NCBI GenBank assembly: GCA_900617975.1
Contig: UZAE01000130.1
Span: 1 to 35,277 of the forward strand
DNA from: Rodentolepis nana
Lineage: Eukaryota; Platyhelminthes; Cestoda; Cyclophyllidea; Hymenolepididae
Direction: 5' to 3'
Length of the DNA stretch: 35,277 nucleotides
The position numbers and the translations under genes are program-made. Of the stretch, positions 1 to 11,500 are shown piece by piece. The stretch's first letter is position 1; each line of letters begins with the position of its first letter. The notes under the pieces are model-generated. The model saw only the letters and a program-made list of their open reading frames with translations. It was not told the DNA's origin and did no database searches.

Positions 1-288
1 ACTTACCTCCACGTAGTGCACCCTGGGCAACGTATACTCAAACGGCAAAATAGTCTATTAACTGGCAGTTGAGTTCTGACTTCAAACTACCATGGCCCGA
101 CTGCTTGTCTTATTCGACCCCTGACACAGTACTCATCTTACCTTTTTCACTACCTTTGTGTCTGTCTGCCTCTTTTACATCTGTGAATTGCTCTTCTGTA
201 CCCCACCCTTCGAATTTCTTCTACTTTGATGAACCTTCCCTCTGTGAAGCCTGAAGTCAGCTAAATGGCTTATGATAGCTATCGAAAC
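1..288 (+). mobile_element. Repeat family copy A, cut by window edge
   Basis: This is one of three diverged copies of the same repeat; the others are at 1750-2061 and 21610-21915. Shared blocks in the same order are CCACGTAGTGCACC, CTTCAAACTACCATG, CAGTACTC, a pyrimidine-rich stretch (TGTCTGTCTGCCTCTTTTAC) and CTCTGTGAAGC, ending at GCTATCGAAAC. The first 15-20 bases of the unit, present in the other copies as GTGTGTGATAGACTTA, lie outside the window. The copy is followed at about 301-320 by AATGAATAAATAAATAATT, which resembles the simple A-rich tail of a retroposon. The short ORF inside it (69-254) is not conserved between copies and is not a gene. The family was not identified by name. Confidence 0.8.
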
Positions 289-1735
289 GCCTGCCATTTG
301 AAATGAATAAATAAATAATTATTTGATTTATGAGAATCTATTTAGTATATAAGTGATACTGACGATTTACATTGGAATCGTAATAAGATTGTACTACTAA
401 CTAACAATAATGATGATGTCATGCATTTTATTTAAAACGGTGCTTTTGGTGCTTAAATTTGAAAAAAATAGTACCCACTACTATCATTGACAAATGATAA
501 TCTCTGAGTGAGTTGAAGTAAAGAAATCTTTTTTTAAAATGATGCTTCAATTTATATATAATCTGATATGAAATATTTACCAGGATTTACGTGTTCTGTG
601 GTAAACATATTAACTTAGTATCAAGTTGTTGAAAAAATTATTCTTCTTAAGGTAACGCAGCTATCGTATCTCTTCTAACTCAAATCACCTCTTTGTTGTA
701 AAATATTGTATAAGATAATTCGCATTCTTTATTATTTGAAAACGAAAATTTAATCAAAAGCAGAACTTACTCTTCATGATTCAAACATACCCGTCAATAG
801 AAAAGGCCTGTCGTTGCCGAATATTAGCTGAAAGTTAAGTTTAAATATGAACTATCTATTTTTAAATATATTACACCTAGAGTCCAAAATTAAATGCGCT
901 AAAACGCCATGATGCCTTAATGTTACTCTATTTATTGCTTTGAACACTTTGTCCTTTTACATTCATTGGAATTATTTCTATTCGATGTCATTTGATTTCC
1001 ACTTTCAAAAATTGTTCATTTTGCATAACTGTTGTAGGTTTGAAAAACAAAACCATGGAACTATCTAATCTATCAACTGTATTTGCTGATAGAGATGACC
1101 CCATGAGATCAGTCCTTCATTTTTAACTCTTCGAAGGAGAAGCGAAGGTTTCGTATGCTTAGAAAAGTTTTGTTTGATTATATTCACTATTATATGTGAT
1201 TTCGTTGAGAAAACACTTTCAAAATTTTGATTAAATTATGATAAGTGAAACGTGGTCGCATTCTCTTGCCCCTTGATCACGAATTGATGCTGTAATAAGC
1301 TATCCACTAAAGACCATATTTGCAATATCGGAAGTATTTTAACTAAACACATACCGCTATACATCACTTGGGATTTTCTTGAACTTGCCAAGAGAACGGG
1401 CAATATTTCCATGCATTTGACTTTATTAGTTACATTTTATTGCGTTTGCCTGCTAAAGATTATTAAATATTAGAGCTCATAACTAAGATTATTGAGCAAT
1501 GAACATAAAATCGTATGTAAATTTTATTTATTATATTTAGAATTGCAAAGAGATCAAAAATTGAGGAATGAATCCTGAAATTCAAATTTGAAAGAGAAAT
1601 CGGGGCAAATGCTGTTACTCAAAACTCATATCAAATTAAACTGAAGAAAATAAAGCAAACCTATTCTTATGACTCAAATTTTCGGCCCATTTATTCAGGT
1701 CACCTCCAGTTTATTCAAGGTTTTACTATTTTCAT
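289..1735. other. Intergenic DNA, no gene seen
   Basis: This is AT-rich sequence with stops in all frames. Apart from the A-rich tail after repeat copy A there is no recognisable gene, RNA or repeat. Confidence 0.6.
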
Positions 1736-1749
1736 GTTAAGCATTTCGA
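1736..1749 (+). repeat. Left putative target-site duplication of repeat copy B
   Basis: GTTAAGCATTTCGA directly precedes the repeat. It matches GTTAGACATTTCTA at 2062-2075 at 11 of 14 positions, ungapped. This is what an aged target-site duplication of a retroposon would look like. Confidence 0.5.
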
Positions 1750-2061
1750 GGTGTGTGAGATAGACTTAACGCCACGTAGTGCAACCTGGACAATCTATGC
1801 TCATGCGACAAAAATGTGTATTAACCGGCAGTTGACTTCTAACTTCAAACTACCATGACCCCACTGTATGCCATTTGCGACTCCTTCCACAGTACTCACG
1901 GCGCCTTTTTTCTACCTGTGCCTGTCTCTTTTACTTCTGTGAATCATTATTCTGACCTATTTCGACTGTTCTGTCACTTTGATCTTCCTCGTTCTCTCTG
2001 TGAAGCACTTAGATGGCTAAAGGGCTAAAGATAACTATCAAAAGACCACCACCAAAAAAAC
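1750..2061 (+). mobile_element. Repeat family copy B, SINE-like retroposon
   Basis: This copy starts with GGTGTGTGAGATAGACTTA and carries the blocks shared with copies A and C: CCACGTAGTGCAACC, GGCAGTTGACTTC, CTTCAAACTACCATGACCCC, CAGTACTC and CTCTGTGAAGC. It ends in GATAACTATCAAAAG followed by a simple tail of three ACC units and seven A. Imperfect 14-bp direct repeats flank it. A length of about 310 bp, a simple-sequence tail and flanking duplications are typical of a SINE or another short non-autonomous retroposon. A clear tRNA-type box A and box B pair was not found, so the source RNA is unknown. It lies just beyond the 3' end of the CUB gene, in the opposite orientation. Confidence 0.75.
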
Positions 2062-2075
2062 GTTAGACATTTCTA
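2062..2075 (+). repeat. Right putative target-site duplication of repeat copy B
   Basis: GTTAGACATTTCTA pairs with the left copy at 1736-1749, with 3 mismatches in 14. Confidence 0.5.
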
Positions 2076-2373
2076 CATGTATTACATTAAAAAGAAGAAT
2101 ATATATGATACAAAACTTCAGACGTTTTAAGGATCATTTAAGGACCATAAAGAAAATGGAAAAGAATAAATTGGCTTACTTTTAAATTATCCAAAAAAAT
2201 TTAATTCATTTTAATTCATAAATTTTTATGAATTCAATTATTTTAATTTTGGTTGCAACTATGCACAATACCCCGATATTTTAAGGTAATACAATTATTT
2301 ACTTTTAGTGCAATTGTTTCAATAATGCACTGCATAGAAGGGCAGGCAATCTAGAAAATAAACAGCATGCCTG

Positions 2374-2379
2374 TTTATT
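2374..2379 (-). promoter_or_regulatory. Candidate polyadenylation signal of the CUB gene
   Basis: TTTATT on the plus strand reads AATAAA on the minus strand. It lies about 165 bases after the predicted stop codon (2546-2544), a sensible 3' UTR length. The motif is frequent by chance in such AT-rich DNA. Confidence 0.35.
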
Positions 2380-2543
2380 CGTTTAAGGAAAACCCAAAGA
2401 AGGAAGATGAAGATTTAATGCTTTTGGAAGTTTTATATTGAATTAACATAAAAGTAAGTAAATCTGTACATTTGGATATAGTAATCAAAGGAAGACAAAA
2501 TCGGTTAGTTCAAATTCTTCTCTTCTTGCTCTGGCTTTGGTCT

Positions 2544-2569
2544 TCACATTAAGTACAAACATAGTGGTC
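2544..2569 (-). CDS. sol-1-like: Coding exon 8 (predicted): C-terminal tail and stop
   Basis: A good acceptor (TATTTTTTTCCCTTAG, ending at 2570) is followed by GA-CCA-CTA-TGT. In the required phase this completes Gly613, then adds PLCLYLM and a TGA at 2546-2544. Joined to exon 7 it gives the tail FYPLAVLLCILNGPLCLYLM, hydrophobic to the last residue. This is what a GPI-anchor signal looks like, with small residues (Ser596, Ser597, Ala598) as possible attachment sites. The exon is very short, so a chance fit cannot be excluded. The support is the acceptor, the phase and the sensible product. Confidence 0.5.
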
Positions 2570-5500
2570 CTAAGGGAAAAAAATATCTGACATTTGAATA
2601 TTGAAAGAAAAAGACCATGAAATTTTAAAAAAAACCAATGCCTTTTTTATTTCTACATTCCAGAATTAGTTGATAGCTATATATTATAAAATGGTGACAC
2701 GTATTTGTAATTTGATAAAACAATGCTTCCAGAATCTTTTATTTTATTTTACTTAATTAGTGTTATTGTTGTTTTTAAAAAGCTAAAAATAGCACACAAT
2801 GCAGCAGTGTTTTTTGATATAAAATCAATATAAATGAATAAAGTAGTATGTATTTTACATGCATTACGATAGAAGAAGGTGATTTATTTAAAGTTTTAAT
2901 GCAATAAACTCATTTAGAATGTACAATAGACATCAAATGCATAAGATACGAAACAAATGACGGTTTGACAGTCATCTTAGTTTCACAATTTGATGAGACA
3001 AACTGCTATTCGATTTGACCTAAAATAGATTTCACGTTTGAATTTGCAACCAACATAGATTTTAGGTCAAAGGCAGGCACTTCAAACATTAAAACGTTCT
3101 AATATTGGGTCACAGTACATTAGATTCTATAATATATAAACGCATAAGAGCAAAAATATGGATAGAATTGATAACCAATTGCAAATTGGATAGATGATGG
3201 GCTCTCAAGACTGGTATTGCACAAAGCAATATAATGGGAATAGCTAAAACTTGAAGTTTCATCACTGAAGTGCTAATTTAAAGTTTAGTGATTTAAATAA
3301 ACGTTGAATCCTTTGCTATATAATATCTTACGATATGGATCAAAAATACATCTTAGTTACCTAAAGGATATTAAAGATATGATAACATTAAATTATTGAC
3401 TTTATTCAAAATATTACCTAAGAATCACTTAAAATCACTCTCTCATTATAAAAATTAGCCGTAGTCTCTGAGGTGTAAATAGAGTGATTTTAAAAATATG
3501 TAGTTTGATTTAATGAGATTCTATTGAAAGTCTACATCTCTTTTATTCAAGAGCAAAAATAGTATAGACTAATATAATTTTGCTGAGTTTGTATTCTAAA
3601 CCTTTCCTTTATAATGATAAAACACAGCTTACCATTTAATATACATAACAGTACCGCCAAGGGATAAAAATGAGGCGCTGAACTCGTAGGAAAAAATAAA
3701 TGGCTATGATTAAAATATACAACTTTGTCCAATTCCCTTTGTTTTGAATTTCCAGACGTCGTCTTTTGGATATATGAGTTGTCCCAACTCAACAAATTTT
3801 GAAATTCATATTCCATTCGAAAACCGAATTCAAATTTCCCAACAACATCGTCTGATGTAAAGGTCATAGTAAAATAGCAGCTAGAGGAGGCTATTGATAG
3901 GTACCGCGTTGAACCTTGTCGACCATTCTCCTTTGGCTGAAAAATTGAATGTCGACTTCCGCATACACTCATTTGTACGGGGAGGTCTGTTGAAGGACCA
4001 TCGTAAAAACTCAATCTATCACCATTCCCTTCAGTGCATCTAAAAAAATATCAAATTAAATTACTTTTACGTCCAATAGCTTTTTTTCAATATTCAGGCA
4101 TTGCCATAACTCTAATTTACAAAATCGAAATATATACAGCTAATTTTTCTATCAAATTCTGTTTAACTATAGCGCAGAACCTGATATTTATCCTATAATT
4201 TTGAGTTCAAGCAAATTCTCTTAGGACTGGCTAAAACATATTTTCTAATAACCTCCGTGAAGAATAACTAATTAAGACCATAAAACTAGAGCAAGCCTTT
4301 TGGTTAAAATAAGATTGTTGGGCATTTTAAATAATATTACTAATAATATAAGATATTGAAAAGCTCAATCAATATTCCATTGATCAAAGTTGGCCCTAGG
4401 CTGGGAACATTTTAATCCTAAAAGTTAATTGAAAGTCATCGTCTATAGAAGCGATACCGCGTTTTACTATAACGATGTCCTTCGATGTCATTATACTTAC
4501 TGAAAAAGCTTATGCTTATGGCAAAACTGATAGATTTCTAAGCGCAAAACAGCACCAACAAAGTGAAATAGCAATTTAAAGAGATAGAATTTGCCCTGCC
4601 TTTAAGCAGTTCTACTATAAATGAGGTTATCCAATTTTTAAGTTGAGATTTGGTTAAGGAATATGGTTTGATTCTTGAATATATCAAATTTTTACTATTT
4701 TTCAAGTATTTCACTGCTGCATTATTTAGTCTAGTTTCTCTCTCTCTAAGTACAAATTGCATGTTGGTATAAATTTTATGAAATGAATTAAAAGATTATC
4801 TGCCTGTTGTCAATTGCAAAATATATTCTAAAATAGTACGTAAGAAACAAGCAGGCACTTTAGAGATATCGGGTTACTTCAGAAAATAATTTCGTTGCAC
4901 GTGGTTAATGGTTAGCTTAAATAAAGATTTCATCATTCACTCTTTTTAACAATAGAGGTAACATTAGAAATTGCAGATACTTTAGTATTCACCTTAATTA
5001 TTTTAAAATAAGTCTTCTTAGACATAAATTAATAGTTTTGCCACATCTTTTGGAAATGATTTTCTCCAAAATGATGTAATAATAGATCGCACTTACCAAA
5101 CCCTATCCATTTTAATACTACTAAAAGACTAATCATAATATTGCCTTTCCAAGAACTTAAACAAATATAAAGATGGCTAAGTAACGTCTCTGAAATATGA
5201 TACGCCAAACAACTATGAAAAGTTTGCTTCTTTGCTGAAAACTAACTTTTCCTATGTTCTACTTAATTGGTTTCATAGAAGGACTGTAAGTGAAACCCAC
5301 TTAAAGTCAATCGATCTAAATGCCAAGTTGTATTTATGCTGACTGAATTTTAATGGCGTATGTATAGATATGGAGATTGATTTTCTTTCATAACCTATAT
5401 TTATTTAGCTTCGTTAAATTGATAAAGTTTGTGATGGTTAGCAGAACATAGAGTAATACATTTTACCTAAATTGTAGGTCTTTACGACTTTGCTGTTAAT

Positions 5501-8500
5501 GACCAACAAAGAATTTGGATGATCAATGCTATGATCGATATAAATGCTATTAAATCCTATTGAAGTTATAAATCCACATACCAACACATCGCTCTTATCA
5601 TAATTATTTGACTTAACAGGGCAGTTTTTAAAGCTTGTTACCAAGAGCAATACACAATTTTAGTAGGAGGCCGATTAGGGAAAGGGTAGGAATCTCTGAC
5701 TTTCATGGAACAGAGTTTGAAGTCTCATTCAGTTTTAAATTTTGTAATTCGGGTTTGATGGGATGAATATATTAACGCATGCCGTGAATTTAAATAATCA
5801 GATACGCCAAGAGGTAATAAGATAAACGCTCACTTGCTTAATTAAAGATTTGTAACTTTCTAAGTTTATTATATTTCATTCATTTCAGATTCATATAAGT
5901 TTAATAAAATAACACTCAACTTCTATTTCCTTATTCACATCACAAATATTTTATATATGAATGGGTTAAAACAAACAAATATTTCTTCTTTATGTTCTCC
6001 AATAAATAATCAAACAAAGCGACGCATTTCCAACTTAGTCAATTGAATTATTCCAGAACTGGTATATTCCAGCATGAATAAAGCTTTCTGCCTATTTTTA
6101 TTAATAAATATGACCGAGCTAAACATGCGTTGATCAAGTAGCTATATCTGCACGGGACTTTGCATTTTGGTAAATCAATGTAATATTGATTTGAAAATTA
6201 GTATTTTTCTAAATTTGAATTTAAAGTACTGAAATTAATTAAAATGAGAAATTAAATGCTAGTATAAATAAAATAAAATTAACATCAAGCCATAGTATAT
6301 TAAATTTTGTCCTTCATTCTAAAGCATCGAATGGCTGATTAAAACAATGAATGCTTCTTTGAAGGTTAGATATAAAATATAAATGTAAATAATTCATTGA
6401 ACTTTGACTTGCAAGTTACACAGACTCACTGCTCGTGTTCACCTAACTCAAGTACAGCAAATTTCAGATGGACTCTTTGATCAGAACGACCTCGGAAGTA
6501 AAATGTCGCCTTAACACATTTGGGATAAATTTCTGGAAAATTTGGAGATGTGAGAACACCTTCTTCGGAGTTATTCGAGTCAATTATGGAATCAAATATC
6601 TCAGGCGTGTTGCAGGTTTGTGGAGGAATTGCTGAATCACTATTAAAAATGTTTGCGTTTCCATAATCATGATGATTTTTCTTTTCTGTAAGGAAATGCA
6701 AAATCAAGAAAGTTGAAAGGGGAAAACAATGGTTCAAACAAATTTCAATTTATCCAAAGCTCTCTACTTAATCTCAAGATAAATTTCATATTTCATTCGT
6801 GTTAATTTGGCTTCTAGTAAAGGTTATGAACTATGTTGGTCTTTTATGGGGGCTAATCAAAGATCTTCACCATTTTCGTTAGTTAGACTCGAATGTCATG
6901 AGATGAATTATCCTGAGCTTAAACAAGGGAAATGTCCTCATTACCATGAGGAAGCATGAGCTCAAATACTGTTATCTCTTACTGACAACTATCCATATTA
7001 TAATATGTCATCATTATTGCAGTCATTCAAAAACGGCAAAAGTATTATCAATAGTTTCTGCATAATATTGTAATAAGTCATTGAAAAGTTAAATACTATA
7101 AATCTTTTAGTTAAATTCAAAGAGAAATTAACCTTTAGCGACTTAAAAAACAATTTATCGCCTTTGTTTGACAAAAGTATTTGTCAATAAATTTTGAAAT
7201 ACCATTCGCATTCTCGACTATTTGGGAAGCATTTTGCATAGACAGTCAAGAATAAGATCTTTGTAATAAATACTCCATATTAATTGAAAAAAATTTAGTT
7301 GTGAGCTCTGCTCATTCATAAATACTGTGTAAAGCACTTTCCCTTGCATTTTCTCACTTTGCTTAAACTTACTTTTATTTAGTGTACATTGCTTTGTTTC
7401 ATTAAGGACAATATAAATAAATTATTGCGACTCAATTAAGTTTAGGGAATAATTTTCTTCGACCAATTATTTTTACCTATATGAGAAGATGCTTTTAGTG
7501 TAAGTTCACTTTACTAGCTGTTACATTTCGTTTACGATGGCTTGAAATATATTCCAAAGATAAGATAAGGCCCCTAATGTTGGAGATTTTATGGTAACAC
7601 CAGGGCTTATTTAAAAAAATTTGAATCAACCAGGTATTGCTTTCATGAACAAATACTAGTTATAGCTTACTTTTTTGTCTAGAAAATGAGAAATACAAGA
7701 ATTCAAAGGATCAGTTTTAATTCTGCTTTCCTTTTATTATATATATTCACTCAAAGTCTCCAATTAATTTTGAGCACATTTTCAAAACGTCATAAGATCC
7801 TTACCGGTCTCATCTTTAGGAAGATTTGCTTTCTGTGGCCGATGCAAATAATCATAGATCTCCTGGACACTTTCTCTTAATGCTCCTTGTTCAAATAAAG
7901 TGGGATTTTTGGACGATGGAACCATGGAAGTGACTGACGATTGTTTAACAAATGCGAAATCTATTAGAAAACCGCCTTCCTTTGGTCGAAATGGCAATGA
8001 AAGAAAGGTTAACATGAGATTCGGTCCTGCAGCGATAACTCGAAGAGATGATTGTACTCCGCAAATACGAAAGAGAAGCTTTGAACTTCTCCAAGCGTCC
8101 TGAGGGAAAGTGTGTATCAAGATCCTATCGAACGCTGAGTTCGGTACTGTTTCGAAAATACAACTGAAGCAAAACAGAAAGAAAAATAAGCCAAAAAGGG
8201 CTATCGACTGCAGGTTTTAAAGAAATGTTTTCATACTCTGTAATTAGGATCAAAGTGACAGGAGAATATGAATCTTATCGTAAAATTATATAACTAAATG
8301 CTGACATGTTTATTGTAGTGTACAGTTGGCTGTTTTGCGACACATTTGACACTTAAATTACAATGCATATACTTTATTTCGATTTGAAATAATGAATCTT
8401 TAGTCTATATAGTTTCATATCCACTTAAAATGCTTTAAAATATCGTAGGAAGTGTATTCGAAAAGTATCAAATTGGAATATATTTTTTACAAAATTATTG

Positions 8501-11500
8501 AATTTTCGTCTTTATTATTTCTTAGATGACAGAAACGGAACCAATTCTCATTTCATTCCAACTATTCGATGAATTATGAAGCATTAGAACGAAATTGCAA
8601 TATTTTCATTCTAATGTTTTAAATAAAATAAACTATTTCTTTTATGCTTTTATTAAGAGAAATGTCCCCCTTTAACATTTTCGTGAAAGGCATAACCTAC
8701 GTTATGTCCTTATTAGGTATCTATAATTCAGCTGCCATTTATGAATTTTTTATTTATAGCAAAATTTCAGAAAGCTTCAAATAATCTCATAAAGTCAAGG
8801 AAGAAAGAGATGTTGCAAGGATTTAATACAAAGTTTACTTCCAGTTTGGAAAGAAAAAAACAAATTCAATATTTCAAGCATAAAATGGAAAAAGTAGATT
8901 AATGGAATTTTTAAATGAATTATTTTCAATGAAATGCTAACTATTTAGGACCTCGAAATGAGACACTTTTAATTTGGTACAAATAGATTTATGGTCATTT
9001 AAAATTCTGCAAACTGGTACGTAAGTGAAATAATGGCGCTAACATTTTGGATCAGGTGGGTAGCGTATGCTAGGGGTAGCGAATTTCTCCCTCCGATCCA
9101 TCTCATCGAGATAATGGAAAGTTTAAAATTTGTACTGAATTTATTTTATTTGTTAAGTTAAACTGAAGAGTAGAAATTACGTTTTAAGGAAAGTTGCATT
9201 TAATTAAACTTAAATTCTACAATTATTTCACACTTAAAAATTCAATTTCGTAAACAGTAATTTTACTTACCATTAATTTAATAACAATGAACTTTACATT
9301 GTGAAATAAATTCAAACACTTATTTGAAATTTTTAAAGTGCAAATTTAAAGCGAAAAGAAGACTTAAGTTCCAGTTAATTCGGAGAACCAGTTTGAGAAT
9401 TGTTAAAACGATTTCTCTGATTGAATTCTCTGATTGATTCTCTGAATGATAAAGTAAATGGGTATTATATGGTAACCAGTTGAATTGACTTAATTTATGA
9501 ACAAGGCCGGACCAGCACAATAAATTCCTCTCGGTTCGATCAAATCTCCCACGGAAGTGAAATGGGAAATTATATTAGCCATTTAAAATAGTTATTCGCT
9601 CGTAATCAGGTTAAATCATATTCTCATGTTTAGATTTCATACTGCCTAAAACCTTTTATCTAAAAATAATGCCCCTTATCATATTCGTATGCATTATCCA
9701 AAAGTTATTTCTGAAATAAACTTTAGTTAATTGAAATTAAAACCAATTTCCAATCCATTATAATTGATAAGACCATAAACGGACTTATAAAAGCCAGCCG
9801 TTGATTTGTTAAATTTCTTTTTTCCATTCATTTCAATAGTGAAAATTACTCTAACAAATCTAAACAATGCATTAATAAATGTTCATTAGGAATTTAATGC
9901 ACTATTTGAAGGCATTATTTGTTCAACGTATAAAAATATCATTTTCTATTACGTATAAGATTGAAATTAATGTTCAATTACAAAATACATAATAGGAATA
10001 TTGCAATATAGCTTAATAATAGTTTATTATCTCAAACTTCATTGAATAGTTAAATATTTCATTATCAAAGAAACTTAGTGCACTGGAGCATAAATTACTC
10101 CTACTTGAATTTTAAAATAACTTCAAAAATCTATTATTCCATTTCTGTAAAGTAAATTGCTTCAACATTTCTTTTCTCAAGAGACCTAGCCTCCATTCAT
10201 CTCCTATTAATTACCACCTCATCAATCCCTAGCCTCGGTTTGCTTAATTTTAATCATAAATAAATAATTGAGCATGTCATTAGCTAAATATGATGCAATC
10301 AATAAGAAAGTCTACTTTTCCCAGTGCACTAAATACGCACAATGAAATCACTGATCCTATTATGACCTAATATGAGGTTGCTGTTTATTAACTTTCAATA
10401 ACTTATATTGACATTAACTAATATTTGTGTCAAGACTTGGTATTTTTAAAGGAATTCATTAAAATTCAGTTTGGACCGTGTAATAATTGTTTCACGTTGT
10501 AAAAGAAGTCAACATCTTTCATTGCCTTAAAAAACACGAATGGAGAATTTAATTAGTTCAGACGATATAATTGAATATTTTTCCATAGTCAAAAAGCCTT
10601 TAATATCTACAGACTTGTTTCAACTAGCTTCTTTGTCCTTTTCCTTTTTAACATAGTTTAATCTATAAATAATCTAATTTAAAGTTTAAAACATCTCAAT
10701 AATCGATGACACAGTTACAAAAATAGATTAAGGAAAATTTAGAAATAAAAACTATATACACGGGTTTATTTTGTCAGCAAAATTAACTTCTTTCAGTCTA
10801 TTTCCTCCCCATAATCTTTAAAGTTCATATTCATATTGAACAAAGACAGACATTTGGAAGGGAACTCAAATAGTGATTTATTCATTCATTAAATATTCTG
10901 GAATTGTACTTACAGCGTCACATTAAAATTCTAATATAAATAAGCTTAAGCGCTTTGGTATCAGTGTATAGAAATACTTTTCTTAGTAACAAACATTCTT
11001 GTAGCTTGCTACTATAACACTTTTAGCCTCGAAACTAACCAAAAAATCTCTGCATTCAATAATGACCCCTAGGTGTGCCCAAAGCAGGCTTCGAACCAAA
11101 ATTATGCAAAGCAACGACACATAAAACATATGAATTTTATGAATAAGCAAAACTAAAGTTTTCGAATAATTTTTCTTAGATTAATATTAATAATTTTAAT
11201 ACGCCTACTTCTGGCAAGTGTTTTATCAAAATTTTTGAACGTGTGGGTTAAAAATGATTATTTTCCAGGTCTTCTGAAATGTCAGAAGTATTTATCAATA
11301 CTATGATTTATTGTGTCACGGAACTTTTAAAATTCATAGGAGAGGGGTCACAAGAGTTCAGATAAATTTTGATTGAAGATAATTTTGGCTAGTGATTTAT
11401 GATTGGTCAAATATAAGCAACGTCGAACTATATCTAAATTGGAAAGAATTTAGAAATTTTTCAATATCTCCATCTCTATGCCAAGAGAATTCTTCTTTCC

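Noticed and set aside
69..254. 61-codon plus-strand ORF at the left edge
   Set aside because: It lies inside repeat copy A, and copies B and C do not keep the frame.
7900..8103. Plus-strand ORF of 67 codons
   Set aside because: It is the antisense shadow of exon 5 of the CUB gene.
9533..9560. GGTTCGATCAAATCTC as a tRNA T-arm
   Set aside because: No matching acceptor, D or anticodon arms could be folded upstream. At most it is part of an old SINE.
11060..11100. Minus-strand GGTTCGAAGCC resembling a box B
   Set aside because: No box A or cloverleaf was found next to it.
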